Counted from the first letter of the stretch, positions 27,399-36,033 are shown. The stretch: DNA of 64,000 nucleotides from JBGVSA01 sp049840475 (GCA_049840475.1 JASGKX010000003.1:186001-250000), one strand, 5' to 3'. The notes: a model not told the origin generated them from the sequence alone. Numbers and translations: made by a program.

Positions 27399-27409
27399 TT
27401 GCCAGACAA
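27399..27409. promoter_or_regulatory. Possible pectin-locus operator upstream of the oxidoreductase gene
   Basis: TTGCCAGACAA differs by one base from the palindrome TTGTCAGACAA and lies about 70 bases before the Gfo/Idh/MocA start. Related sites occur near other genes of the locus. The spaced TTGTC-N-GACAA form is common for GntR-type regulators; no such regulator is in the window. Confidence 0.3.
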
Positions 27410-27576
27410 ATGCAGTCCGCAATTGTCCCATGTCGAGCAGGGGAACGTAAGGGAATAGCGGAAGAGTCGCCGAAGAAATCAGCGGCGAGAGTATTGCTGC
27501 GGGGATGTGTGTGGAACATGGGGCCGAGAGACCGGCCCCATGATGATCTGCGCGGCGCGAGACGCCGCGCGGCGGA

Positions 27577-27906
27577 TCAAGCCTGACCCAGGAAGTCCAA
27601 GCGTTGCGGCGTGAAGGTGTCGAGCAGGACACCCTTTTGCGTGCAGACGCAGCCGTGCATGATGCCCGATTTCTTGTACAGCGTATCGCCAGCCTTCACC
27701 ACGTGGGTTTCGTCGCCAATGGTGAACTTGAATTCGCCGGACAGCACGTAAGTCAGTTGCTCGTGCGGGTGATTGTGCATCGGGCCGATGGCACCGTCTT
27801 CGAACATCACCTTCACCTGCATCATGCCGCCGTCGTGGGCCAGAATCTGACGGCTGACGCCGCCGCCCAGGTCCTCAACGGGACAGTCCTTCGCGTAAAC
27901 GAACAT
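27577..27906 (-). CDS. kdgF: KdgF-like cupin for unsaturated uronate linearisation
   Basis: The 109-residue single-domain cupin closely follows the KdgF pattern: start MFVYAKDCPVEDLGGGVSRQ, metal-binding HNHPHEQLTYVLSGEF, AGDTLYKKSGIMHGC and ending FTPQRLDF. KdgF opens the ring of 4,5-unsaturated galacturonate released by pectate lyases, giving the linear ketone that enters the KdgK/KdgA route. It sits in the pectin locus with the PL2 lyase and GH28 enzymes, which supports the call. GGAGG precedes the ATG at 27906. The name rests on sequence likeness and context together. Confidence 0.82.
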   Translation of the reverse strand: MFVYAKDCPVEDLGGGVSRQILAHDGGMMQVKVMFEDGAIGPMHNHPHEQLTYVLSGEFKFTIGDETHVVKAGDTLYKKSGIMHGCVCTQKGVLLDTFTPQRLDFLGQA

Positions 27907-28118
27907 AGGAAAACCTCCAGTAATAACCTTTCTATTGTATCGGACAAGGCGATTCGGCGCAGCCCTGGGCCTGACAACACACGCGGATGTGAGAAATGCC
28001 GCCTCGCGATTGCGTTGCACAAATGGATTTGCCTGGCTCTCCCGTACAATGAACCGGCAGGCTTGAGACCGGTGAACAGGCTCGAAAGCCGTAGTTCAGC
28101 ACATCAAGGAGACAAGTA

Positions 28119-28568
28119 ATGACGAAGATTTCACTCAAATTTGTGATTGGCTGCATCGCGTTGGCCACGTTTGGCACCGCTCAAGCCGCCGACAATCTGT
28201 CCAAGGGCGCTCGTGCGGATGGCTCCAGCAAGGGCGAGGGCAGCTCTTATGGCGCGGCTATCGATGGCGACCCGGCGACCGCGTGGTCCCCGGCTGGCGA
28301 TGCGGGCGAATCAGTTTGCGTGAAGTGGGATTCGTCCAAGACCGTTGGCGCAGTCGTGCTCAAGGAGACCGGCGACAACGTCACTGCGTGGCGCATCGAA
28401 GATCGCAACGGCTCCAAGGCGAAGGCACTTGCCGAAGGTACGACAATCGGAGCCGCCGCGACGGCCGAATTCGAGCCGCTGAGCAGCAAGAAAATCTGTG
28501 TGGTGGTGGTGTCCGCCAAGGGCAAGCCGGCGATCGCTGAGCTGGAAACCTACGCCAGCAAGCCCTGA
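28119..28568 (+). CDS. Small secreted F5/8 type C (discoidin-like) domain protein
   Basis: The 149-residue protein has a signal peptide cut at TAQA-AD and one discoidin-like fold: AAIDGDPATAWSPAGDAGE is the typical opening, followed by VCVKWDSSKTVGAVVLKET and the closing KPAIAELETYA. Such domains often bind carbohydrate. It could bind pectin fragments or the cell surface, but it lacks any catalytic part. AAGGAGA lies well before the ATG. It diverges from the KdgF-like gene, with 212 bases between them, so the two may share control. Confidence 0.75.
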   Translation: MTKISLKFVIGCIALATFGTAQAADNLSKGARADGSSKGEGSSYGAAIDGDPATAWSPAGDAGESVCVKWDSSKTVGAVVLKETGDNVTAWRIEDRNGSKAKALAEGTTIGAAATAEFEPLSSKKICVVVVSAKGKPAIAELETYASKP

Positions 28569-28634
28569 TGGGGGCATAGAGGTCAGGGCAGCGCCCGAGT
28601 GAGTGGTCGCTGCCCTCTACTACACGTACCGCCG

Positions 28635-28808
28635 CTATTTGATGGCCTTGAAGACCGTCAGCCCGAGGATCAAAAAAACCACGAACAGCGCGACGGCGAC
28701 AAAGAACAGGATCTTCGCCAATGCAGCCGAACCCGCTGCGATTCCGGTAAAGCCGAACAGACCGGCGACGATCGAAATGACGAAAAAGATCAGAGCCCAC
28801 TTGAGCAT
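28635..28808 (-). CDS. DUF1328 (YtjA-like) small membrane protein
   Basis: The 57-residue protein reads MLKWALIFFVISIVAG and continues GLFGFTGIAAGSAALAKILF, then a second hydrophobic stretch VALFVVFLILGLTVFKAIK. Two membrane spans are joined by a short glycine-rich turn. This is the DUF1328 pattern, often stress-related and of unknown function. GGAGG precedes the ATG. Its neighbours belong to the pectin locus, but a link is doubtful. Confidence 0.9.
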   Translation of the reverse strand: MLKWALIFFVISIVAGLFGFTGIAAGSAALAKILFFVAVALFVVFLILGLTVFKAIK

Positions 28809-28873
28809 TTGAACCTCCCGACGGATGGTTGAACCCTCACAGTATTCATGTTGAAGGGTGCCGATCTCATCCG

Positions 28874-28884
28874 CTGTCAGACGG
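28874..28884. promoter_or_regulatory. Possible pectin-locus operator upstream of the PL2 lyase gene
   Basis: CTGTCAGACGG shares the core TGTCAGAC with the sites at 27399 and 33089. It lies in the 165-base region between the DUF1328 gene and the lyase gene. The outer bases do not match the palindrome, so confidence is low. Confidence 0.25.
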
Positions 28885-28973
28885 CGTCACACTTTGCGTA
28901 GGAGACGCCGCGGGCACGAATGCCCGGACTGATAGAATCCCTATCTATCCCTATTGCCTTACCGTTGTTTGCC

Positions 28974-30626
28974 ATGGCACAGCATCTGGACATTCTCATC
29001 GAGTACGCCGACAAGGTGCTCGATCATTACCGCGATCCCTATCACGGCACGCCACTCTTCTTCGACGGATTCGACTCGTTTTCCGGCAAGCCTGTTACTT
29101 GGCGAAACGTGGACGGCACCGATTGGGAGCCCTCCAACATCGCTTCACAGCAGAACCTGTTCCGCTTCCTCGTCGGGCTGTCCGCTCTGACAGGCGAGGG
29201 ACGCTATGCCGACGCTGCACGTGCCGCGATCCGCTGGCACTTCGACAACGCTGATGCAAGCGGTTTGCTGCGTTGGGGAGGGCATACCTTCCTCGATATG
29301 AAGACGCTGCGCCCCGTCGGCCCTGAGAACAAAAACATGGTGCACGAACTCAAGCACCACTATCCGTTCTACGAGCTGATGCATGACGTCGATCCGACCG
29401 CTACGTCGCGTCTTGTCAAAGGCATGTGGAACAGCCACATCTTTGACTGGGACACACTGGAACTGTCCCGCCACGGCGAGTTCGGCAAGTCGCTGGGGGA
29501 CGAGCAAACCTTCTGGGATCGTCCACAGCATCGTGACCTTGAAATCCTGCGCGAAGCAAAGGGTCTGTCGTTCGTAAACATCGGCAACGACCTGATCTTT
29601 GCAGCCGGCATGCTCAGCAAGCTGGCTGGCGACAGCAAGGCGCTTTCGTGGGCTGAATTCCTGGCGTGGCAGTACGTCCGCTCGCGCTATCCAGAAACCG
29701 GCTTGGGTGCCTATCAATTCAATCGTCCGACCAAGCGCGAAGAGGCGCCGACGGACGAGAACGATCCCCGCTTCACTTTTTCGTTCTTCGGCGACCGCGC
29801 GCAGCGTCAATTCGGCCCGGAATACGGTCCGGTGGCGCAAGAGGCCTGGGTGTTGTTCAAGATGGACGATGAAGCACTCAACGGTCCTGAAGGCATTTAC
29901 GGCGATGCGTCGCTGGCGCAGCTCATTCTGGCCCGCGAATTGGGTGAAGGGGGTCGTCAATTGCGCGACTGGACGGTGGCCGGGCTCGAAGCGTGGGCTC
30001 GCTATGCGTATGTGCCGGAGACGAACGAGATCAAGCCGATGTTCGCTGACGGCAAAGACCTGACTGGCCAGCTCTTCGCCCGCAAGGGGTACTACGGTGA
30101 GCGCGGGCGCGTATTTGAACGCCGCCCGATAACGCCGATCGTCTTCCTCGCGTATGCCACGGGTTGGAGCACGTCGCGCTCCGACGCACTGTGGCCGACG
30201 GTTGTCGCCATGGCGCGCAATTTCGGTCTGGGCCAATGGAACGAACGGGATCCGCTGAGCCCTTCGGTCAACCTGGATACACGCGCCGACAGCGCTGTGC
30301 TGTTGTTTGCGGTACTCGAAATCTATCGTGCGACGGGCGTTGAGCGCTATCTCGATCTCGCGCGCGCAGTCGGCCGCAGCTTGCGGGCGGCGCACTGGCA
30401 TCGCAGCACTTTCGTGCCGAGCGCTGCGCATATCTTCACACGTTTCGATGACGCAGATGCCTTGGCGCTGGCTGCGCTGGCGGCGGCAGAGCAGGGGACG
30501 CCCGAACGTGTACCAGGCTTCCGCAGCGAAGGCGGCTACATTCACGGCGACGCGCTCATGCCCGATGGTTCGCTCAAGAACGTCAAGGACGTACTCGACA
30601 TCTACCCGCGTACGCGGGCGGCTTGA
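28974..30626 (+). CDS. PL2-type pectate (exo-polygalacturonate) lyase, cytoplasmic
   Basis: The 550-residue protein resembles the polysaccharide lyase family 2 (PelW type): DGTDWEPSNIASQQNLFRFL, GLLRWGGHTFLDMKTLRPVG, HELKHHYPFYELMHDVD, and a late ADGKDLTGQLFARKGYYGERG. PL2 enzymes cut unsaturated dimers from oligogalacturonates inside the cell or periplasm. With the ATG at 28974 there is no signal peptide. An ATG at 28920 would add 18 residues with a hydrophobic stretch but no basic start; neither start has a good ribosome site. Context (KdgF, two GH28 enzymes) supports the call. The family match is from memory. Confidence 0.78.
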   Translation: MAQHLDILIEYADKVLDHYRDPYHGTPLFFDGFDSFSGKPVTWRNVDGTDWEPSNIASQQNLFRFLVGLSALTGEGRYADAARAAIRWHFDNADASGLLRWGGHTFLDMKTLRPVGPENKNMVHELKHHYPFYELMHDVDPTATSRLVKGMWNSHIFDWDTLELSRHGEFGKSLGDEQTFWDRPQHRDLEILREAKGLSFVNIGNDLIFAAGMLSKLAGDSKALSWAEFLAWQYVRSRYPETGLGAYQFNRPTKREEAPTDENDPRFTFSFFGDRAQRQFGPEYGPVAQEAWVLFKMDDEALNGPEGIYGDASLAQLILARELGEGGRQLRDWTVAGLEAWARYAYVPETNEIKPMFADGKDLTGQLFARKGYYGERGRVFERRPITPIVFLAYATGWSTSRSDALWPTVVAMARNFGLGQWNERDPLSPSVNLDTRADSAVLLFAVLEIYRATGVERYLDLARAVGRSLRAAHWHRSTFVPSAAHIFTRFDDADALALAALAAAEQGTPERVPGFRSEGGYIHGDALMPDGSLKNVKDVLDIYPRTRAA

Positions 30627-30642
30627 GTCGGTTGCGGGCAGC

Positions 30643-30672
30643 AAAAGGGCGCTCTACGGAGCGCCCTTTTTT
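30643..30672 (+). terminator. Terminator of the PL2 lyase gene
   Basis: GGGCGCTC and GAGCGCCC form an 8-bp stem with a TACG loop, preceded by AAAA and followed by six T. It lies directly after the lyase stop. Confidence 0.9.
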
Positions 30673-30694
30673 GTCCACTCATTGGCAAGGGCAA

Positions 30695-30722
30695 CAAAAA
30701 GGGCGCCCCATGGGGCGCCCTT
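30695..30722 (-). terminator. Terminator of the first GH28 gene
   Basis: GGGCGCCCCATGGGGCGCCC is a perfect 20-base palindrome followed on the - strand by five T. It lies 22 bases beyond the GH28 stop. Together with the previous hairpin it isolates the two converging genes. Confidence 0.85.
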
Positions 30723-30744
30723 GAGTGATGCTCTGCGATCCTGC

Positions 30745-33000
30745 TTACGGGCAGACCGCGCCGATGTTGTTGTTCGGAGCCACGAAGCTGAACAGAGCCG
30801 AAGTCGGCGTGATCGATACGCCGCACGAGCCAGCCGAATTGGTGGCGTCCTGCGTGCCTGTCACGAGGTTAGTCACCGACACGTTGTTGAAGGTGCTGTT
30901 CTTCAGGTAGTACAGGCGCACTGGCTTCACGTTGTTGAACTTCACCGAATCGAAGCTAAAGGCCTGGTGATAGACCGGCACACTGCCGTACTCGGAGGAG
31001 GACGACACGCCCGTGACTTCGATCGGTGCGCCCTTGCTGTTGCCGTCACCCGTTGCGACATTCACTTCGTACGTCGTGCATGCCGGCGTCTTGCAGCCAG
31101 AGCCGTCGACCGACACGTTGCGCACGATGATGTCGTGGAACTGTGCCGGGGTGGTTGCTTGATTGGGGACGCCACCCGGGGTCTGGGTGTAGGAGAGCGT
31201 GACGATGAAGGCATTCTGCTTGATGCTCTTCATGGCGTTGTCGCGGAAGACGATATTCCGTCCGCCGCCACCCGTGGTCGGGGTGCTCTTCATGCGCAGG
31301 CCCATGGTCGTCGTGTTCATGACGTTGTCTTCGGCCTTGATCTTTTCGATCCATGCACCCGTGTTGCTGCCCAGTGCGACCGAACCGTGACCTTCACGCA
31401 TGTAGTTGTTCAAAATCCACGTGCCGGTCTGGATCGGCTGCGAAGCCGCCGGGCCGCCAATGCCTGCGGCAAAGTTCACCACATCGTCGCCGGTGTCGAA
31501 GAAGTTGTTCATGACAATGGCGTTGGCGCCATTGGCAAACTCCAGGCCGTCGCCGTTGTTCGAGTCGTAGGTGCGATGCTGCGCGCCATTGACGGTGACG
31601 TTTTCAGTCTCAAGGAACATCAGCCCATGGAAGGCGGGGTTCGAGATGGTGAGCGAGCCGAAGTACAGATTCCTCACGCCGCGGAAGGTGGCGATGCTCG
31701 ACCGGCAGTTGCCGTAGATGTCGCTGGAAGCCAGTGTGCCGCTGGCCGAGTCCAATGGGTCGATGAGCTGACCGCTGCACGCGGTGTTCTGCGCGGCGGC
31801 CAGGATGCCGTCATTCGTCACATTGGTCGAGCTGCTGGCGATGAACTTGCTGGCAATCGTCTGGCCGCTGACTTCGTCCGCCGTCAGCGTGTTGGTGCCG
31901 TCGCCGCCGGTCGTGCGGCCCGTGGTCTTCCACCCGTTGCCATCGAGCGTGCCGCTGCCGACGACCCGGATGTTGTTGAACGTACCCGCGCCTTTCGAGG
32001 CAGCCCCCGTATCGGTGGCATCGAGCACGTTGATCAGCGAGGGCGCGCGGCGGATGGCGTTATACGTGTAGAGCTTGTAGCCCTGTGCACGCGGATAGTC
32101 GCTGGCAAATTCTGAACCCTTGAGCGTGCCGTCGATCTGCAGCGTCATGTTGCTCTTCAGGAACAGCGCGCCCGTCTTGAAGATCCCCGTCGGCACGGTC
32201 ACCTTGCAGCCGTACGCCGTGGTGGACGCTGCCGAGCATTCGTCGATCGCCTTCTGGATCGCTTTGGTGTTGGCCTGGATCACCGTCGTGTCAGAGGTGT
32301 CGCCTACCACCGCGCCGTAGTCGACGATGCTCACTGCCTTGGCCGGCGCCGTCGCCATGGTCTGGCGAACGACATTACTGTCGGTCGATTCCGTGCCGTC
32401 CTGGAACACCGCACGCACCGTGAAGGTGTGCGTCGTGCCGGCTTGCAGGCCATCGACCGTGAAGTTGTGGATGCGGGCGCGGACATGGAAACCAGCCGTG
32501 TCGTTGGCGTAGAACTTGTCGATATAAGCCTTGGCCGCCGAATGGGTGGTGTTGTTCGTGTCGGCGCTGCCCAGAAGCGTGCCATCCATGTACACGCGGT
32601 AGTCCACGACGTTGGCGTAGCTGTCCGGCTTGTCCCACACCAGCACGACACTCTTGTCGTCGTAGCCAAGTGCCGGCACGCAGAGGTTCTGCGGCACCGA
32701 TGCGCTGCCGCCACTGGTGATGCTGGCGTTGACCGCACAGGCCGCGCTGTCCGGCTGTTTACTGGAAGAACTGCTGGAAGACGAACTGGCAGAGGAGGAA
32801 ACCGAACTGGACGACGAACTGCTGCTGGTGCTGCTCGAAGTGCTGCTGTTTGATGCGGAACTGTTGGCGCTGCTGGTTGTGCTGCTGGACGAACTTGAAG
32901 TGCTGGAACCGCCGTTGTCGTCCCCTCCGCACGCGGCCAGCATACTGGCCAGCAAAGTGGACAGAATGAGGGCCGAGCCCCCGGAAATCTTGCTGCTCAT
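30745..33000 (-). CDS. Lipoprotein FN3-GH28 polygalacturonase
   Basis: The 751-residue protein should cut polygalacturonate at the cell surface or after secretion. A lipoprotein signal ends at LAAC (Cys24). A Ser-rich linker at residues 32-80 (about 38 of 49 are Ser) follows, then a fibronectin type III domain (about 100-215) and the GH28 beta-helix. Catalytic motifs are NNGDGLEF, TGDDVVNF, GHGSVALGS and LRMKSTP, the GH28 NxD, DD, GHG and RxK set. The FN3 plus GH28 layout is that of exo-poly-alpha-galacturonosidases (PehX type). A close paralog lies just upstream. The Cys would anchor it to a membrane, which is less common for this family. Confidence 0.88.
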   Translation of the reverse strand: MSSKISGGSALILSTLLASMLAACGGDDNGGSSTSSSSSSTTSSANSSASNSSTSSSTSSSSSSSSVSSSASSSSSSSSSKQPDSAACAVNASITSGGSASVPQNLCVPALGYDDKSVVLVWDKPDSYANVVDYRVYMDGTLLGSADTNNTTHSAAKAYIDKFYANDTAGFHVRARIHNFTVDGLQAGTTHTFTVRAVFQDGTESTDSNVVRQTMATAPAKAVSIVDYGAVVGDTSDTTVIQANTKAIQKAIDECSAASTTAYGCKVTVPTGIFKTGALFLKSNMTLQIDGTLKGSEFASDYPRAQGYKLYTYNAIRRAPSLINVLDATDTGAASKGAGTFNNIRVVGSGTLDGNGWKTTGRTTGGDGTNTLTADEVSGQTIASKFIASSSTNVTNDGILAAAQNTACSGQLIDPLDSASGTLASSDIYGNCRSSIATFRGVRNLYFGSLTISNPAFHGLMFLETENVTVNGAQHRTYDSNNGDGLEFANGANAIVMNNFFDTGDDVVNFAAGIGGPAASQPIQTGTWILNNYMREGHGSVALGSNTGAWIEKIKAEDNVMNTTTMGLRMKSTPTTGGGGRNIVFRDNAMKSIKQNAFIVTLSYTQTPGGVPNQATTPAQFHDIIVRNVSVDGSGCKTPACTTYEVNVATGDGNSKGAPIEVTGVSSSSEYGSVPVYHQAFSFDSVKFNNVKPVRLYYLKNSTFNNVSVTNLVTGTQDATNSAGSCGVSITPTSALFSFVAPNNNIGAVCP

Positions 33001-33088
33001 CTGCTTCTCCTCTGGTGTCTCGCATGTCGATCGTTTCTCGCCTACTTGCCGACATGTGACCGGGAGCTTAGCGTAGAAAACCCGTTAG

Positions 33089-33163
33089 TTGTCAGACGTT
33101 TGTGCCAATGAAATATCCATGTGCCTGACAAATGATTCGAATCCTGACAGGTTTGTCGGAATG
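33089..33163. promoter_or_regulatory. Cluster of possible operator half-sites upstream of the lipoprotein GH28 gene
   Basis: Within 75 bases there are TTGTCAGACGT (33089), GTGCCTGACAA (33121), CCTGACAGG (about 33143) and TTGTCGGAATG (33153). All resemble TTGTC-N-GACAA. The region lies about 90-160 bases before the GH28 start. Several sites together suggest repression or cooperative binding; this is inference. Confidence 0.35.
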
Positions 33164-33193
33164 AAAAAAAGGCCGCTCGTGTGAGCGGCCCTT
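33162..33193 (-). terminator. Terminator of the second GH28 gene
   Basis: GGCCGCTC and GAGCGGCC form an 8-bp stem with a GTGT loop; on the - strand a run of seven T follows. It lies about 37 bases after the stop codon. Confidence 0.9.
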
Positions 33194-33229
33194 CGTCATT
33201 TGTGGGCGGCGGAAGATCGCCGCGAAACA

Positions 33230-35059
33230 TCAATCCGCTGGTTGCGGCGAGACGCCTTCGAAGATGATCTCTTTGCTATCGCTGAACGACCACGGATTGC
33301 CGAAGCCTTTTGCGTCGGTGAACTTCACGTCGCGGAAAGTCGCCTTCCGCATTCCGTCGATCTTCGTGCCCGGCGTGTTGGCGAAACGCACATGCTCGAA
33401 CACGATGTTCTCGTGATACGTGCCGCTCTTGTTGTCGGCCTTCGATTCGATGGCGTTGCCCGAACCACTCTCGACGGATACGTCGCGGACTACGATGTCG
33501 CGGAACTGCGCAGATTTATCGGACCTGGCGTAGTCGAGCTTCGCATTCGCGTCGGTGTAGTCGAGCGTGAAGATGAAGGCTTGCTTGGCCGTGTTGCGCA
33601 TCGCGGTGTCGCGGAACACAACGTTGCGTGCGCCACCACCCATGAAGTTGGTGCTCTTCATGCGCAGTCCGATCTCAGTCTTGTTCGACACGTTGTCTTC
33701 GGCCAGGATGTTCTGGATCCACGCCCCGGTGTGGCTGCCGGCGACGATCATGCCGTGGCCTTCACGGAAGTAGTTATTGAAAATCCAGGCGTCTTCCTGC
33801 GGCTTTTGGTGGATGGCATCCGCCCCCGTGCCGGCGGCGAAATTCACGCAGTCATCACCCGTATCGAAGAAGTTGTTGAACACGATCGCGCCGCGGCTGT
33901 TGGCGAATTCCACACCGTCGCCGTTGTTGGCGTCGTAGGTCTTGTTGGTGACGCCAGTCAGGACGACGTTCTCGGTTTCCAGGTTCATGATCCCGTGATA
34001 GGCCGGATTCACCACCGTGAAGCCGCCGTAGAACATGTTCTTAACGTTACGCACTGTGATGAGCGACGAGCGCATCTGACCGTAGGCGTCCCTCACATTG
34101 ATGCCGCGCTCCAAGGCTTTCTCGACCTGGTCCTTGGCCAGGATGCCGTCATTCATGTACTTGGTGTTGTTGCTCGGCGCGAAGAAGGGCAGCTTGTTGC
34201 CCAGTTCATCCGTGTTGCTGCCCCGGGTTCTCCAGCCGTTGCCGTCGATGGTGCCTTTGCCGACGATGCGGATGTTCTCGAAGGCCTCGTGCGCCTTCGG
34301 GTCGCGCGGCAGCGCATTGATGAGCGAAGCCGGGCGCACCGTGGTGGAGTAGGGATACTGGATATAACCAGTCAGCGGGTAGTCTTCGGCGCGCTCGGAG
34401 CCACGCAGCGTGGCGCCTTCGGCGATCTCCAGCGTCATGTTGCTCTTGAGGTAGATCGCTCCCGTCTTGAACACCCCCGCCGGCACCAACACCTTGCAGC
34501 CCGGCGTGCAGGCCTCAATGGCCTTCTGGATGGCCTCGGTGTTGACCGTCGTGCTGTCGCCCTTGGCGCCAAAATCCACGACGTTAAAGACCTTCGGTAC
34601 TTCAGCGGTCTTCTGCACCACGGTGTTGCTGTCGGCAGACTCCTTGCCGTCCTTGTCGAGCGCACGGACTACGAAGGTGTATTCCGTGTTCGGCGAGAGC
34701 TTCGTCGCGGTGAAGTTGTGGATGGTGATGCGATAGTGGAACTTGGCCTTGTCGTCGGCGTAGAACTTGTTGATGTACGGCTTGGCGGGCGAGGTCGCGT
34801 CGTTGTTGGCACTGGCTGTGCTGGCGAGCTTGCCGTTGATGTAGACGTTGTAATCGACGATGTCGTCGTACTTTTCCGGTTTTTCCCAGACAAGAATGAT
34901 GCTGTTGTCATCGGCTGCCTGCGCCGGAACGCGCACGTTGCGCGGAGCTTCCACGGCGAGTGCCGACAGGCTGAAACCGGCTGCAAACAAACCGATGAGT
35001 GAGCGGGCGGCCGTGCTGGCCGTCTTGTTCTGATGAGGGTGCTGCTTGGCGAACGACAT
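33230..35059 (-). CDS. Secreted FN3-GH28 polygalacturonase
   Basis: The 609-residue enzyme has a signal peptide (cut near SALA-VEAP), an FN3 domain (about residues 38-140) and a GH28 beta-helix from about 150. GH28 motifs are NNGDGVEF, TGDDCVNF, GHGMIVAGS and LRMKSTN. It is a paralog of the downstream lipoprotein GH28 but has no Ser linker or lipobox, so it is probably released through type II secretion. The start is set by AGGAGG: it lies only two bases from the ATG at 35065 but eight bases from the ATG at 35059, so 35059 is used. Exo-acting cleavage is likely from the FN3 layout, not proven. Confidence 0.9.
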   Translation of the reverse strand: MSFAKQHPHQNKTASTAARSLIGLFAAGFSLSALAVEAPRNVRVPAQAADDNSIILVWEKPEKYDDIVDYNVYINGKLASTASANNDATSPAKPYINKFYADDKAKFHYRITIHNFTATKLSPNTEYTFVVRALDKDGKESADSNTVVQKTAEVPKVFNVVDFGAKGDSTTVNTEAIQKAIEACTPGCKVLVPAGVFKTGAIYLKSNMTLEIAEGATLRGSERAEDYPLTGYIQYPYSTTVRPASLINALPRDPKAHEAFENIRIVGKGTIDGNGWRTRGSNTDELGNKLPFFAPSNNTKYMNDGILAKDQVEKALERGINVRDAYGQMRSSLITVRNVKNMFYGGFTVVNPAYHGIMNLETENVVLTGVTNKTYDANNGDGVEFANSRGAIVFNNFFDTGDDCVNFAAGTGADAIHQKPQEDAWIFNNYFREGHGMIVAGSHTGAWIQNILAEDNVSNKTEIGLRMKSTNFMGGGARNVVFRDTAMRNTAKQAFIFTLDYTDANAKLDYARSDKSAQFRDIVVRDVSVESGSGNAIESKADNKSGTYHENIVFEHVRFANTPGTKIDGMRKATFRDVKFTDAKGFGNPWSFSDSKEIIFEGVSPQPAD

Positions 35060-35173
35060 TGTCATTTCCTCCTTGGGCCATGTCGTCATGAAACACCAGC
35101 CTCGCAGCTGGCGGAGTTCGGTGCGCGAGAACGGTCACATGGGTGGTGCCATGCAGTCACGCATATGTCATTG

Positions 35174-35893
35174 TCAGTGCAGATACCACCAGGCCGCTGC
35201 GACGATCACCAACGCCAGCAGCAGTGGCAGGGTGAGCGGACGGCGTGCCTTGGCGGCAGCCGGCTCGGCGTCGAGCCAGCTACGTTCGCGTTCTTCCGCC
35301 GGAGCGAGCGATACGCTGTGCTCAGCAGGTTCGGGCTCCGGCGCCATCGTCGGTGGGATTGCTGCCGCCACGGCGGCCTCCAGCGCGACCAATTGCGCGC
35401 CCGCCGGAGCGCTGACCGGCGTCGGTGCTCCTGCCTGAGCAGGCCGGGCGGGCTGTGGAGGAGGGACGAACGTGGTTTCGCTCGGAGCCTCTTCGCGAGT
35501 CGGAAACTGTGCGAGATAAGCGTTGACCGCGGCAGTCGAGGCGACGAGGGTCTTCTCAGGGTCGAAGGATTCCCCTGTGTCGGATTCGGGCTTTGCTTGC
35601 GTGGCCGCAGGGGGCGTCGGAGTCGGGGCTTGGGCGGGTGCCGCAGCAGGCGCTGGGCTGGGCGTGTCTTCAACAGGTGATGCGTCCAACCCGATCCGGC
35701 GGAGTTCCGCTGCATAGCGTTGTGCCAGCGCGGGATCGAGGTTGCGTTTGAGCGTGACACGCCGGCCGGAGAACATCTGTGCGGCCTGTGCAGCCGTCAG
35801 ATTGAGGCGTTCTGCTGTACGTTGTTTGACGGTTTCGGCGTCCAAGCCGGCCAGCAACTGGCCGGAAAAAACAATCCGGAACTGCTTGCCCAT
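35174..35893 (-). CDS. Tail-anchored protein with an N-terminal domain of unknown function
   Basis: The 239-residue protein starts MGKQFRIVFSGQLLAGLDAE and has a compact N-terminal domain (residues 1-70) rich in Leu and basic residues (NLTAAQAAQMFSGRRVTLKR). A long Pro/Ala-rich linker (about 75-205) follows, then one membrane span at the C-terminus (LPLLLALVIVAAAWWYL). The N-terminal domain would face the cytoplasm. I do not recognise the family with certainty. It has no clear partner; it lies upstream of the GH28 genes in the same direction but over 100 bases away. Confidence 0.65.
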   Translation of the reverse strand: MGKQFRIVFSGQLLAGLDAETVKQRTAERLNLTAAQAAQMFSGRRVTLKRNLDPALAQRYAAELRRIGLDASPVEDTPSPAPAAAPAQAPTPTPPAATQAKPESDTGESFDPEKTLVASTAAVNAYLAQFPTREEAPSETTFVPPPQPARPAQAGAPTPVSAPAGAQLVALEAAVAAAIPPTMAPEPEPAEHSVSLAPAEERERSWLDAEPAAAKARRPLTLPLLLALVIVAAAWWYLH

Positions 35894-36033
35894 CTGTCCC
35901 CCCGGTGCTTTGTCGTTATGTCGCTCCCTCGTACCGCTGGGGCGCGCGAACTTTTCTTGTGGGTGGGCCGATTCACTGCATCGGCCCGCTCGTCACTGTA
36001 CTGAACTGCGTCTTCGGGTGCGACGACTTTTGT

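Noticed and set aside
30307..32115. A 602-codon + strand frame
   Set aside because: It overlaps the end of the PL2 gene, two terminators and the GH28 gene antisense; not a real gene.
32759..32990. Possible microsatellite or CRISPR-like repeat
   Set aside because: It is the codon repeat of the Ser-rich linker (varied Ser codons), without spacers or fixed repeat units.
33200..35002. A 600-codon + strand frame
   Set aside because: Shadow of the second GH28 gene; no ribosome site and no known domain.
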